A stretch of DNA of 64,000 nt from Chryseobacterium luteum (GCF_000737785.1 NZ_JPRO01000005.1:81315-145314); one strand, 5' to 3'. Counted from the first letter of the stretch, positions 40,993 through 50,774 are shown. A program made the numbers and translations. The notes: generated by a model not told the origin, from the sequence alone.

Positions 40993-43055
40993 TTCAAAGT
41001 ATATTTTACCCCAAGAAAACCTCTGATCGTCTGCATTGGTGCATAACCGTAGGTAGTATCAAAAGTATAATGGTTCGGGTTGCTTATCGGGTCGTTCACA
41101 TATTTATCAAATGGATCAAAAGGTCGCATCAACGGATCTTCCGGGGTAAAATTGAACAGGTTTTTAATTCCGCAATACACCTCAAAGCCGGATTTGAAAC
41201 TTTTTGAAACCTGGATATTGGCTAAAGAATAAAATGGCGAATATTCCGGTCGGAAGTCGTTCGGAAGTACAGGCAGTCGCATCGGTCCGTAAAACTGTCC
41301 TGTAAAATCTACCGTTAAATTACTCGGAAATTTATAGGTCAAACTGTAGGTTCCGCTCCATTTTGGGGCATGAAGTTGTTGAACTTTTTCATTTTCACCA
41401 TCAAATTTCTGATACACATCAAGATAAGTCACTCCTAAATTAATACTTAAAGGAAAACTAAAACTGTAATCCACATTCATGGAAGCTCCTCTTGAAATTC
41501 CGTAGCCATGAAGATTGTCGTAAATAATTTTATCCGGATCAGCGTCAAAATCACCTACAATTTTATTGCTGAAATAGGTATAAAACGCTGAAGCATCCAA
41601 CTGAAGCAGGCGGCTTCCCACCGGGATTTTCCAGATATAATTTAAATTTCCGTTAACCGATCTTTCAGGCTTCAAATCTGATTTAATTAATACTTCACGC
41701 GAACCCGTCAGTGCCGCATGATCTTCCGTAAACAAATTCACCACTCTGAATCCCGTTCCAAAATTGAATCTCAGTGTATGATAAGGATTCGGGGAAAACT
41801 TCCATGCCAGCCTCGGCGAATGCACTTCATGATGAATTTTATCATAATCGAACCGGTAGCCTACCAATAAAGTATGCTTATCATTAATTTCCCACTGATC
41901 CTGAATAAAAGCTCCCCAGAGCGGTGATTTCATTGGTTCATTGGTGATTCCGTCCGCAGACAATGTTCCTGGCGTATTATCATCATAAAATGTTCTTTTG
42001 AATGTAACTCCGCTTGTCAGATCATGCTTTCCAAGTTTTTTACTCCAATACGTCTCTACAAAAGCAACTTTTTGAAGCGCATTATACGGATTGCTGCCGT
42101 AAAAAGAGTTCTGGTCATGATAATTATAAGAAAGCTGGGTAACGATATATTCTTTCAAAGGCCACTGATACAGTCCAAAAACTTCTGCCCTGCTGGTATA
42201 AATACTTTCGCCATACACATCTCCACTTCCGCGATAAGGCCTGTTCCACTGCATTTCACCGCCAAAGCGGTCTTCATATAAATATCTCATCGCAAAACTT
42301 GCCTGTCGGTTTTCCTTTCTCTTAAAATTCCATTTATTAAAAACAGAAACTCTGCTCTGCAAAGCTGCATCCGTGAAATTGTCCTTGTTCCGGTCTATTT
42401 TTTCCTTAAAGCTGAAATAATTGAAGCTCAGTAAAGATGCCGCATTCTTTCCAACATTAAACTTCGTTGAAACATCAAGATTATTCTCACTCCAGGTGCT
42501 CGTCATGAGATCTACACTCAGTTTAGGAGCGGTCAGCGCATTTTTGGTGATAATGTTGATCACCCCTCCCATAGCTTCGGAACCGTAGATAGAAGAGGCC
42601 GGGCCTTTTACAACTTCAATCCTGTCGACAAGACTGTTGGGAATCCCGCTCAAACCGTATACGGTAGAAAGTGAGCTTACGATAGGCATTCCATCAATCA
42701 GGATCATAGTATAAGGCCCTTCCAGACCATTGATATGAATGTCTCCCGTATTGCATACCGAGCAGTTCAGCTGAGGTTTTACCCCATTAACCATCGCAAT
42801 CGCCTCAAAAATACTCGGAGTAGGGTTTTTCTGGAAAAATTTCTGACTGTAAACCTCAACGGCAACAGGACTTTTTGATCTGCTGAACGGTTTTATCGTT
42901 CCGGTAATAACAACATCTTCAATACTACTCGTTCTGATTTTTGCTGTGGGAACTACTGAATCGGTTTTTATAGCAGGATGTACATTCAGGCTGTCTGTCT
43001 CCTGAGAAAAACAAAAAGAAGATAAAAGAGTAACAGAAAATAGTATTCGCTTCAT
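40989..43055 (-). CDS. TonB-dependent outer membrane receptor
   Basis: About 688 residues from the ATG at 43055 (MKRILFSVTLLSS, signal peptide). An upstream in-frame start would lie inside the promoter palindrome. It has a plug domain with NCSVCNTGDIHINGLEGP (two Cys near residue 100) and SSIYGSEAMGGVINI, then a beta-barrel ending in KYTLK. The CxxC in the plug and the thioredoxin gene behind it point to a metal-related substrate, but this is inference. Its promoter carries a palindrome reminiscent of DtxR/MntR-type sites. Confidence 0.92.
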   Translation of the reverse strand: MKRILFSVTLLSSFCFSQETDSLNVHPAIKTDSVVPTAKIRTSSIEDVVITGTIKPFSRSKSPVAVEVYSQKFFQKNPTPSIFEAIAMVNGVKPQLNCSVCNTGDIHINGLEGPYTMILIDGMPIVSSLSTVYGLSGIPNSLVDRIEVVKGPASSIYGSEAMGGVINIITKNALTAPKLSVDLMTSTWSENNLDVSTKFNVGKNAASLLSFNYFSFKEKIDRNKDNFTDAALQSRVSVFNKWNFKRKENRQASFAMRYLYEDRFGGEMQWNRPYRGSGDVYGESIYTSRAEVFGLYQWPLKEYIVTQLSYNYHDQNSFYGSNPYNALQKVAFVETYWSKKLGKHDLTSGVTFKRTFYDDNTPGTLSADGITNEPMKSPLWGAFIQDQWEINDKHTLLVGYRFDYDKIHHEVHSPRLAWKFSPNPYHTLRFNFGTGFRVVNLFTEDHAALTGSREVLIKSDLKPERSVNGNLNYIWKIPVGSRLLQLDASAFYTYFSNKIVGDFDADPDKIIYDNLHGYGISRGASMNVDYSFSFPLSINLGVTYLDVYQKFDGENEKVQQLHAPKWSGTYSLTYKFPSNLTVDFTGQFYGPMRLPVLPNDFRPEYSPFYSLANIQVSKSFKSGFEVYCGIKNLFNFTPEDPLMRPFDPFDKYVNDPISNPNHYTFDTTYGYAPMQTIRGFLGVKYTLK

Positions 43056-43063
43056 GAAATTAA

Positions 43064-43087
43064 AATTGTTAGACAAATCTAACAATT
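43064..43087. promoter_or_regulatory. Palindromic operator over the TonB receptor -7 box
   Basis: AATTGTTAGA (43064-43073) and TCTAACAATT (43078-43087) form a perfect 10-base inverted repeat around CAAA. On the minus strand the -7 box TAGATTTG (43081-43074) lies within it, so a bound protein would block the promoter. The core TTAGA-N4-TCTAA resembles TTAGG-type sites of the DtxR/MntR metalloregulators; the regulator is unknown. Confidence 0.65.
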
Positions 43088-43146
43088 ATTTTTGAATTAC
43101 AAAACACCATGACAAATGTTGTTGAAATCAATTCACGAAAAATGAT

Positions 43147-43154
43147 TAAATTTG
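43147..43154 (+). promoter_or_regulatory. Predicted hmgA -7 box
   Basis: TAAATTTG fits TAnnTTTG, about 22 bases before the hmgA ATG. Confidence 0.5.
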
Positions 43155-43176
43155 AGAAACTACATATAAAAGTAAA

Positions 43177-44364
43177 ATGAGATATCATCAAGCGGGAAAT
43201 ATCCCACAAAAAAGACATACGATTTTCAAATCGCCGGAAGATAAATTTTACTATGAACAGCTTTTCGGAACGGAAGGCTTTCACGGAATTTCCTCATTGC
43301 TCTACCATACCCACCGGCCTACACAGATCAAATCAATTGGTCCGGCAAAAGATGTAACACCTAAGATCGCCGTGGAAAAAAATGTTGCTCCCAGGATGTT
43401 TAAAGGAATGAATGTAACGCCTGAAGACGATTTTATGGACAGCAGAAAGATCCTTCTGATGAATAATGATCTGAAAATGGGATTGGCAAAACCCAGAAAA
43501 TCCATGGATTATTTTTACAAAAATGCAGAATGTGACGAACTTTTATATGTTCATAACGGAAGCGGAATTTTAAAAACTTTTGTAGGAGATCTTGAATTTT
43601 TCGTAGGTGATTATTTAATTATTCCCAGGGGAACCATTTATCAGGTGGAGCTGAAATCAGATGACACCGTATTTTTTGTATTGGAAAGCCACTCTCCAAT
43701 TTACACCCCAAAACGTTACAGAAACGAATTCGGACAGCTATTGGAACATTCTCCGTTCTGCGAAAGAGATATGATCGCTCCGGTTTTTAAAGAACCTAAA
43801 GACGAAAAAGGAGATTTTTTAATTAAAGTAAAAAAAGAAAACCAGATCACAGATTTCATCTACGCAACACACCCGTTTGATGTTGTAGGATGGGACGGGT
43901 ATTTTTATCCTTATAAATTCAATATCAAAAACTTTGAGCCGATTACGGGAAGAATTCACCAGCCGCCGCCGGTACACCAGAATTTTGAAGGTCACAATTT
44001 TGTGGTTTGCTCGTTCTGTGCAAGAATGTATGACTATCATCCAATGGCTATTCCGGCTCCTTATAACCACTCGAACATTGATTCTGATGAGGTTTTATTC
44101 TACACGGAAGGTGACTTTATGAGCCGTAACCACATCGACCTGATGGACTTTACCCTGCATCCGGGAGGAATTGTACACGGACCACATCCGGGAGCAATGG
44201 AAAGAAGTATTGGTAAAAAATTCACTGAAGAATATGCTGTAATGGTAGATCCTTTCCGCCCATTGAAAATCACGGAAGAAGCACTGAAAGTGGAAGATCC
44301 TTCCTACAAAACCTCATGGCTGGAAGAATCAGATAAAACCATGGAAGACCGTTCCCAGGAATAA
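43177..44364 (+). CDS. hmgA: Homogentisate 1,2-dioxygenase
   Basis: 395 residues of the cupin-fold homogentisate dioxygenase family, which opens the homogentisate ring to maleylacetoacetate in tyrosine breakdown. It starts MRYHQAGNIPQKRHT. Late conserved parts include PPVHQNFEGHNF, CSFCARMYDYHP, IPAPYNHSN and HPGGIVHGPHPGAME, which carry the iron-binding His and Glu region. It is the first gene of a catabolic set with a CoA-transferase (25 bases on), HPPD and fumarylacetoacetase. Confidence 0.93.
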   Translation: MRYHQAGNIPQKRHTIFKSPEDKFYYEQLFGTEGFHGISSLLYHTHRPTQIKSIGPAKDVTPKIAVEKNVAPRMFKGMNVTPEDDFMDSRKILLMNNDLKMGLAKPRKSMDYFYKNAECDELLYVHNGSGILKTFVGDLEFFVGDYLIIPRGTIYQVELKSDDTVFFVLESHSPIYTPKRYRNEFGQLLEHSPFCERDMIAPVFKEPKDEKGDFLIKVKKENQITDFIYATHPFDVVGWDGYFYPYKFNIKNFEPITGRIHQPPPVHQNFEGHNFVVCSFCARMYDYHPMAIPAPYNHSNIDSDEVLFYTEGDFMSRNHIDLMDFTLHPGGIVHGPHPGAMERSIGKKFTEEYAVMVDPFRPLKITEEALKVEDPSYKTSWLEESDKTMEDRSQE

Positions 44365-44389
44365 AAAAATCACTTATAAAAAATTCATT

Positions 44390-45664
44390 ATGTACAATTA
44401 CATTAGTGCAGAAGAAGCTATATATACTGTAAAAAGCGGAAACCGCGTATTTTTCCACGGAAGTGCATGTACTCCGAATTATCTTATTGATGAGCTGGCA
44501 AGACAGTCTCACCGCCTGGAAAATGTAGAAATGGTTTCCATCACCCAGCAAGGGAATGTAGAAATTGCAAAACCGGAATACAAAAACAGCTTTTTTGTTA
44601 ATTCATTATTCGTATCAACACCTGTAAGGGATGCTGTAAACTCGGAGCGGGGAGATTTTGTTCCCGTTTTCTTAAGTGAGATCCCTATCCTGTTCAGAAA
44701 AAATATTCTGCCTCTGGATGTGGCCCTGGTGACCGTTTCGCCACCTGACAAACATGGCTTCTGTACTTTGGGAACATCCGTAGATGTTGCAAGGGCAGCA
44801 GTTGACACTGCCAAAATCATCGTTGCTATTGTTAATCCTTTGATGCCGAGAACCCACGGCGACGGAATGATCCATATCAGCAGGATCCATAAGCTGGTAT
44901 GGCATGAGGAAGAACTTCCGACAGTAGATTACGGTTCAAAGGTAGGTCCCGAAGAAATGCTTGTAGGAAAAAATGTAGCAGAACTTATTGAAGATAAATC
45001 AACATTGCAGATGGGTATCGGAACGATTCCTGATGCGGTTCTTAAATGTTTAACCAATCATAAGGACCTGGGAATCCACACGGAAATGCTGAGTGACGGA
45101 GTTATAGACCTGATCCAGAATGATGTAATCAATAACAAATATAAAGGATATAACGATAATAAGACCATCACAAGCTTCTGTTTCGGAACAAGAAAACTCT
45201 ACGATTATGTGGATGACAATACTGTTTTTGCATTTAAAGACGTAAGCGATGTGAACTTTCCGATTAATATCATGAGGAATAAAAAGATGGTCGCCATCAA
45301 TTCTGCCATTGAAATAGATCTTACGGGCCAGGTATGTGCAGATTCTATCGGTACATTGCAGTACAGCGGAATCGGAGGCCAGATGGATTTTATGAGAGGT
45401 GCAGCCCTGAGTGAGGACGGAAAACCGATTATTGCGATTACTTCCAGAACCAAAAAAGGAATTTCAAGGATCGTTCCTTTTCTTAAACAGGGTGCCGGTG
45501 TCGTAACAACAAGAGGACATATTCATTATGTAGTCACAGAATACGGTACCGCTTATTTATATGGTAAAAATCTCCGTCAGAGAGCCCAGGAACTGATCAG
45601 CATTGCTCATCCCGATGACAGGGAAATGCTGGAAAGAGCAGCTTATGAAAGGTTTAAGCAATAA
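44390..45664 (+). CDS. Acetyl-CoA hydrolase/transferase family protein
   Basis: 424-residue CoA-transferase of the 4-hydroxybutyrate/acetate type, with GIGTIPDAVLKCL in the first half, TEMLSDGVIDLI and a C-terminal GIGGQMDFMRGA and TRGHIHYVVTEYGTA. It moves CoA between short carboxylates or hydrolyses acyl-CoA. Its place 25 bases after hmgA suggests it handles acetoacetate, the other product of the pathway, but acetate as substrate fits equally. Confidence 0.87.
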   Translation: MYNYISAEEAIYTVKSGNRVFFHGSACTPNYLIDELARQSHRLENVEMVSITQQGNVEIAKPEYKNSFFVNSLFVSTPVRDAVNSERGDFVPVFLSEIPILFRKNILPLDVALVTVSPPDKHGFCTLGTSVDVARAAVDTAKIIVAIVNPLMPRTHGDGMIHISRIHKLVWHEEELPTVDYGSKVGPEEMLVGKNVAELIEDKSTLQMGIGTIPDAVLKCLTNHKDLGIHTEMLSDGVIDLIQNDVINNKYKGYNDNKTITSFCFGTRKLYDYVDDNTVFAFKDVSDVNFPINIMRNKKMVAINSAIEIDLTGQVCADSIGTLQYSGIGGQMDFMRGAALSEDGKPIIAITSRTKKGISRIVPFLKQGAGVVTTRGHIHYVVTEYGTAYLYGKNLRQRAQELISIAHPDDREMLERAAYERFKQ

Positions 45665-45800
45665 AAAATACCTAACCATGATTTCCTTACTATATTTTTA
45701 TTAGTAAGGCCAATATACCACTAACACAAACAGAGCGGATATTAAAAAATAATTAACATTTGGCAGTGTTTTTGATAAGCTCATTCAAAACCATAGGAAA

Positions 45801-46595
45801 TTGAAAACTATATATAATTCGATAAGAGAAGAAGTTGAAAAGCATTCGAAAGTAAGGAATTCTGTTTTAGGGAATGTGAATCAATGGAAGAGAAGCCATT
45901 ATATTATTCTTTCCGAAATTATAAAAGATGAATTATCAGACGCCGAAGAACTGAAAGGCGGAAAAAAATTTGAAATAGGGAATACCATATCACACGTTAC
46001 TTTACAGCGTTTTTTTGAAAATGATTATCAGGATAAAACCCATAATGATCTCAGATTCCTGAAAACACTGGATAAGATCTGTATTTTCCTGGGCTATAAA
46101 GACCTGAATGACTACATACAGTCCATGGGACCTAAAAATCACGGGAAAGAAATGGGAGAAGGCTTTGAATTTCTCACCAAAATGGTGTATGATTATTGTG
46201 CCACGGTATTTGAATTTTACAAAAATTTTCCGGATCACAAAACAGACATATTCAAGGATTTGGTGTTTGACAGTTCCCCATTTTTAGAAAGAGCCTCACA
46301 ATTCAGCAGAGAATTGTGTGAAAGGGATTTTCAGCTGGTAACCAAAAACAACCGTTCCAACTATGAAGTTTTTGATATTCATCTTGTTACTGATGAGCCT
46401 GATAAAAAAATACTGGAGACCCAGGAGTTCTGGAATCTTTTGTTCAAAGTAGGTAAAACCGGCGAGGAACACTTTGTAAACCAGCTCAATACCCAAATCT
46501 ACTTTATCCGTAAAATAGATAATACATGGAAGATATGGGACAACTATAACCCTGATGCAGGCAGACTGAACAGGAAATTTGAAATAGAAAAATAG
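45801..46595 (+). CDS. Unknown protein with an HTH-like Bacteroidota N-terminal domain
   Basis: 264 residues from a TTG start. The N-terminal ~110 residues resemble a pattern common in Bacteroidota regulators: a short basic helix, ISHVTLQRFFEND, then FLKTLDKICIFLGYKDLNDY. The rest is mixed alpha/beta with no recognised motif, ending in KIWDNYNPDAG near the C-terminus. It could sense a signal through this C-terminal part and regulate the neighbouring tyrosine genes. This is inference. A short perfect hairpin (46601-46620) follows. Confidence 0.6.
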   Translation: MKTIYNSIREEVEKHSKVRNSVLGNVNQWKRSHYIILSEIIKDELSDAEELKGGKKFEIGNTISHVTLQRFFENDYQDKTHNDLRFLKTLDKICIFLGYKDLNDYIQSMGPKNHGKEMGEGFEFLTKMVYDYCATVFEFYKNFPDHKTDIFKDLVFDSSPFLERASQFSRELCERDFQLVTKNNRSNYEVFDIHLVTDEPDKKILETQEFWNLLFKVGKTGEEHFVNQLNTQIYFIRKIDNTWKIWDNYNPDAGRLNRKFEIEK

Positions 46596-46600
46596 AAGAG

Positions 46601-46620
46601 GCCGTAGAAAATTCTACGGC
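46601..46620 (+). terminator. Hairpin after the 264-residue unknown gene
   Basis: GCCGTAGAA and TTCTACGGC form a perfect 9-base stem with a 2-base loop but lack a T tract, so termination is uncertain. Confidence 0.4.
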
Positions 46621-46826
46621 TTCCCTGTTTCGAAAATATTTTTTTTCACTGTTCTTTGTATATCAAAGATAGATAACTAATTCTGTTATAAAGAAACTTA
46701 AATATACTTAAATAAACTCTTCTTTAACTTTATGTTAAGTATATTCAAGGAATCCATCTCAATGTTTTCGCTATTTCTAAGATTTTTGTAATTTGCATAC
46801 ATTAAAATAAAAGTAAAAATAGAAAT

Positions 46827-47957
46827 ATGTCAACACTTACATTTGCCGAAAAAATTGCTCAAGCTGAGAATTTTTTACCTATCAACGGTACAGATTACAT
46901 TGAGTTTTATGTAGGAAATGCTAAACAGGCTGCCCATTATTACAAAACCGCTTTCGGTTTTCAGTCTGTAGCATATGCTGGTCCTGAAACAGGAGTAAGA
47001 GACCGTGCTTCTTATGTTCTTCAACAGGGGAAAATAAGATTGGTATTAACAACAGGACTTAAATCCGACTCTCCTATCAGCGAACACGTAAAAAAGCATG
47101 GTGATGGAGTGAAAATTTTGGCACTTTGGGTAGATGACGCTTACTCAGCTTTCGAAGAAACGACTAAGAGAGGAGGAAAACCATACCTGGAGCCTGTAAC
47201 TTTAACAGATGAGAACGGTGAGGTAAGAATGTCCGGAATTTATACGTACGGAGAAACCATCCACATGTTTATCGAAAGAAAAAACTACAGCGGAGCTTTC
47301 ATGCCCGGATACGAAAAATGGGAAAGCAGCTACAATCCTGAAGAGGCAGGTTTATTATACGTAGACCACTGTGTAGGAAACGTAGACTGGAACAGAATGG
47401 TCCCTACAGTAGAATGGTACGAGAAAGTAATGGGATTTGTGAACATCCTTTCTTTTGATGACAAGCAGATCAATACAGAATATTCTGCATTAATGTCTAA
47501 AGTAATGTCAAACGGAAACGGATTTGCAAAATTCCCGATCAATGAGCCGGCAGAAGGTAAAAAGAAATCCCAGGTGGAAGAATATCTTGATTTCTATGAA
47601 GGAGAAGGTGTTCAGCACATTGCTGTGGCTACCAGGGATATCATCCACACCGTAACAGAATTAAAAAAACGAGGTGTAGAATTCCTTTCGGCTCCACCAG
47701 AGGCTTATTACGATATGGTTCCTGAAAGAGTTGGCCATATTGATGAAGATATTAAAAAACTACAGGACTTAGGCATCCTTATTGATCATGATGAAGAAGG
47801 ATACTTACTGCAGATCTTCACGAAGCCTGTAGAAGACCGTCCTACTCTATTCTTCGAGATCATTGAAAGACACGGTGCACAGAGTTTTGGTGCCGGAAAC
47901 TTCAAAGCATTATTCGAAGCACTGGAAAGAGAGCAGGAAAGAAGAGGAAATCTTTAA
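46827..47957 (+). CDS. hppD: 4-hydroxyphenylpyruvate dioxygenase
   Basis: 376 residues of the two-domain vicinal-oxygen-chelate fold. The catalytic C-terminal half has the iron ligands in LLYVDHCVGNV (His), GVQHIAVAT (His) and LFFEIIERHG (Glu), the usual pattern. The N-terminal half begins NGTDYIEFYVGNAKQAAHYY. It converts 4-hydroxyphenylpyruvate to homogentisate, the substrate of HmgA at 43177. A strong terminator follows at 47974. Confidence 0.95.
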   Translation: MSTLTFAEKIAQAENFLPINGTDYIEFYVGNAKQAAHYYKTAFGFQSVAYAGPETGVRDRASYVLQQGKIRLVLTTGLKSDSPISEHVKKHGDGVKILALWVDDAYSAFEETTKRGGKPYLEPVTLTDENGEVRMSGIYTYGETIHMFIERKNYSGAFMPGYEKWESSYNPEEAGLLYVDHCVGNVDWNRMVPTVEWYEKVMGFVNILSFDDKQINTEYSALMSKVMSNGNGFAKFPINEPAEGKKKSQVEEYLDFYEGEGVQHIAVATRDIIHTVTELKKRGVEFLSAPPEAYYDMVPERVGHIDEDIKKLQDLGILIDHDEEGYLLQIFTKPVEDRPTLFFEIIERHGAQSFGAGNFKALFEALEREQERRGNL

Positions 47958-47973
47958 TTTAAATACAGATCGT

Positions 47974-48012
47974 AAGTTTTGTCAGGATGAAGAGTCCTGA
48001 CAAAACTTTTTT
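47974..48012 (+). terminator. Terminator of hppD
   Basis: AAGTTTTGTCAGGA pairs with TCCTGACAAAACTT around a 6-base loop and is followed by a T run. Confidence 0.88.
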
Positions 48013-48027
48013 TTAAAAACACATATT

Positions 48028-48486
48028 ATGAGAAAAATTTTAATCGGAGTTTTATTTTTCGGGACATTAGGGCTAAAGGCCCAGTATGGAACCCTGAATG
48101 AAATCCTGAACCGCCTGGAAGAAAGAAAAGGCATCAATCAGCATCTTGAAAATGTAAATATCGACAATAAGAAGTTTGTCTTCATTAAAGATGCAGAGGA
48201 TCACACGGAAAGAGACTTTATTATTATTAAAGGAAAAGAAGCGACTTATGTAGAAGTTTTTGATGACAAAGCTACCGGCGAAAGCAGTTCAAACGTTTTT
48301 ACAGGAGATATCATCAGAAAGAAAAACATTCTTTCTCTGAGAGCGGATAAACTTGAAAATAAAAAAGTTCCGATGCCTGTGACCAAAACTTTGCTGCTGA
48401 CCAGGCAGGATAATATCCTGTATCTTATTGATGTCAACACAAAAGCCAGATGGATAGATGAAGCCTCATACTCCCAGAATAAATAA
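48028..48486 (+). CDS. Exported protein of unknown function
   Basis: 152 residues with a signal peptide (MRKILIGVLFFGTLG, cleavage after LKAQ). The mature part begins YGTLNEIL and is mostly beta with charged patches. No family recognised. It lies between hppD and fahA on the same strand, each with its own gap, so a link to tyrosine degradation is only positional. Confidence 0.7.
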   Translation: MRKILIGVLFFGTLGLKAQYGTLNEILNRLEERKGINQHLENVNIDNKKFVFIKDAEDHTERDFIIIKGKEATYVEVFDDKATGESSSNVFTGDIIRKKNILSLRADKLENKKVPMPVTKTLLLTRQDNILYLIDVNTKARWIDEASYSQNK

Positions 48487-48564
48487 TTCCCACAGACATC
48501 AAACAGGGATAGCAAATCTTTACAGATTGGTTATCTTACCACTTTAATTTAATTCCAAAAAAAT

Positions 48565-49812
48565 ATGAAATCATTTGTAGAATATTCTTCGGATTCAGAC
48601 TTTTCTATACACAATATTCCTTTCGGAGTAGCAGTTTTTAATAAAGAATATATCGGATGCTGTACAAGGATCGGGGATCAGGTAATTGATCTTGCAACAC
48701 TGTACGACCTCAGCTATTTTGAAAACATTGAAGGATTAATCGACAATGTTTTTGAGGCATATACCATTAATGAGTTTATTGAACTGGGCAAACCCATAAC
48801 CAATGCAGTACGCACCAGAATCCAGGAATTGCTGCAGGAAGGCTCAATCCTGTCCAAGGACGAAAAAACCATTGAAGATGCTTTCTACGATCTTGACAAA
48901 GTAAAAATGATGATGCCTGTACATATCCCGAATTATACGGATTTTTACAGCAGCATTGAACATGCAACGAACGTTGGAAAAATGTTCCGTGATCCGGCCA
49001 ATGCACTGCTTCCAAACTGGAAACATCTTCCTGTAGGCTACCACGGGAGAGCTTCATCTATTGTAGTATCAGGAACGGAAATCAACCGTCCAAAAGGTCA
49101 GACAAAACCTGCAGACGCAGAAAAGCCTGTCTTCGGACCAAGCAACCAACTTGATTTTGAGCTTGAAATGGCTTTTATTCTTAACAGAAACTCGGAAATG
49201 GGCGAAAGCCTTTCTACTAAAGATGCTGAAGAAGCAATCTTCGGAATGGTAGTATTCAACGACTGGTCGGCAAGAGATATTCAGGCCTGGGAATATGTTC
49301 CGCTGGGGCCTTTCCTTGGCAAGAACTTCGGTTCATCTATTTCTCCGTGGGTAGTTACCCTTGAAGCGCTGGAACCTTTCAGAACAGCTTCCCCAAAGCA
49401 GGATCCTGAAGTTTTGGATTATTTAAAATTTGAAGGAGATAAAAATTACGATATCAACCTTGAAGTGTATTTACAACCTGAAAACGGTGAAGAAAACCTG
49501 ATTTCAGAAAGTAACTACAAGTTCATGTACTGGAATATGAGCCAGCAGCTTGCCCACCACACAGTAAACGGGTGCAACATAGAAGTTGGAGACCTGTACG
49601 CCAGCGGAACCATTTCAGGAAGCGATCCAAAATCTTTCGGATCTATGCTGGAACTGACATGGAGAGGACAAAATCCTTTACAGCTAAGCAACGGTCAGGA
49701 AAGAAAATTCATTGAAGACAACGATACGGTTACCATGAAAGCATGGGCTGAAAAAGACGGTGTGAGAGTAGGTTTCGGTGAAGTTTCAGGAAAAATTATT
49801 CCAACGGTTTAA
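48565..49812 (+). CDS. fahA: Fumarylacetoacetase
   Basis: 415 residues of fumarylacetoacetate hydrolase, last step of tyrosine breakdown (fumarate plus acetoacetate). It shows the FAH N-terminal SH3-like part (about 1-110), then IPNYTDFYSSIEHATNVG, the metal site in LDFELEMAFI and the WSARDIQAWEYVPLGPFLG motif, and GDLYASGTISG near the C-terminus. No maleylacetoacetate isomerase gene is seen nearby; it must lie elsewhere or be bypassed. A terminator follows at 49870. Confidence 0.94.
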   Translation: MKSFVEYSSDSDFSIHNIPFGVAVFNKEYIGCCTRIGDQVIDLATLYDLSYFENIEGLIDNVFEAYTINEFIELGKPITNAVRTRIQELLQEGSILSKDEKTIEDAFYDLDKVKMMMPVHIPNYTDFYSSIEHATNVGKMFRDPANALLPNWKHLPVGYHGRASSIVVSGTEINRPKGQTKPADAEKPVFGPSNQLDFELEMAFILNRNSEMGESLSTKDAEEAIFGMVVFNDWSARDIQAWEYVPLGPFLGKNFGSSISPWVVTLEALEPFRTASPKQDPEVLDYLKFEGDKNYDINLEVYLQPENGEENLISESNYKFMYWNMSQQLAHHTVNGCNIEVGDLYASGTISGSDPKSFGSMLELTWRGQNPLQLSNGQERKFIEDNDTVTMKAWAEKDGVRVGFGEVSGKIIPTV

Positions 49813-49869
49813 TATCTAATTTAAATTAAACACTTAGAGTTTATTAGTTATTTTATCAGTACAATAATT

Positions 49870-49905
49870 AAACCTCATAGGTTTTGGAAACCTATGAGGT
49901 TTTTA
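49870..49905 (+). terminator. Terminator of fahA
   Basis: AAACCTCATAGGTTT pairs with AAACCTATGAGGTTTTT. The long stem covers an in-frame ATG (49894), which supports the later flavin reductase start at 49939. Confidence 0.85.
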
Positions 49906-49938
49906 AATAACAACAACTCAGGTGGTAAAGAAGAATCA

Positions 49939-50763
49939 ATGAAAACAGTAATACCTTCCGAACTATCCCCCGTTCAGCTTCAGACCATCATGCAGACCGC
50001 CGTGTCCCCACGTCCGATTGCACTTGCTTCTACGGTTGATAAGAACGGAACCATCAATTTATCTCCGTTCAGCTTTTTTAATATGTTCAGTACGGTTCCT
50101 CCGGTGCTTATCTTTTCACCGTCAAGAAGAGTGCGTGACAATACCACAAAACACACCCTGGAAAATATTCTTGAAGTTCCTGAAGTAGTGATCGGAACGG
50201 TAAATTTTCCAATTGTGCAGCAGATTTCTTTAGCTTCTACGGAATATGAAACCGGAGTCAATGAGTTTATCAAATCCGGACTGACCATGAAAGATGCAGA
50301 CCTGGTACAACCCAAACTCATTGAAGAATGTCCTGTTAACTTTGAATGTAAAGTTTTAGAAGTGAAATCTCTGGGAGATCAGGGCGGTGCAGGAAATCTC
50401 GTGATTTGTGAGGTTCGGAAAATCCATATCAGGGAAGAATACCTGAACGAAGCTGGAAACCTGGATCAGCAAAAGCTGGATATGGTGGCCCGTTTAGGAG
50501 GCAACTGGTATTCCAGAAGTAATGAAAACAGCCTTTTTGAGGTTCCGAAACCATTGGTAACAAAGGGAATCGGGTTCGATCTTCTGCCGGATTCCATTAA
50601 GTACAGTAAGGTATTTACAGGAAATGACCTGGGAATGCTCGCCAATATAGAAATACTTCCTGCGGGAAATTTCCATGCGGATGAAAATCTTCATCTGGAT
50701 GCTCAGAAATTGCTGCTGGAAAGCAGGATTGAAGAAGCCTGGACACTTTTAACAATACCATAA
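49939..50763 (+). CDS. Flavin reductase family protein
   Basis: 274 residues from the ATG at 49939 (MKTVIPSELSP); an upstream ATG lies inside the fahA terminator. The split-barrel flavin reductase/DIM6-NTAB domain occupies about 20-190, with SPRPIALASTVDKNGTINLS near the start and PPVLIFSPSRRVRDNTTKHT. It binds FMN and reduces flavin for a partner or acts on small aromatic or CoA compounds. Its place after fahA is suggestive only. Confidence 0.85.
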   Translation: MKTVIPSELSPVQLQTIMQTAVSPRPIALASTVDKNGTINLSPFSFFNMFSTVPPVLIFSPSRRVRDNTTKHTLENILEVPEVVIGTVNFPIVQQISLASTEYETGVNEFIKSGLTMKDADLVQPKLIEECPVNFECKVLEVKSLGDQGGAGNLVICEVRKIHIREEYLNEAGNLDQQKLDMVARLGGNWYSRSNENSLFEVPKPLVTKGIGFDLLPDSIKYSKVFTGNDLGMLANIEILPAGNFHADENLHLDAQKLLLESRIEEAWTLLTIP

Positions 50764-50774
50764 ATTCCACAAAT

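Noticed and set aside
43069..43284. Minus-strand frame overlapping the hmgA start
   Set aside because: It overlaps the conserved hmgA N-terminus and the receptor promoter palindrome.
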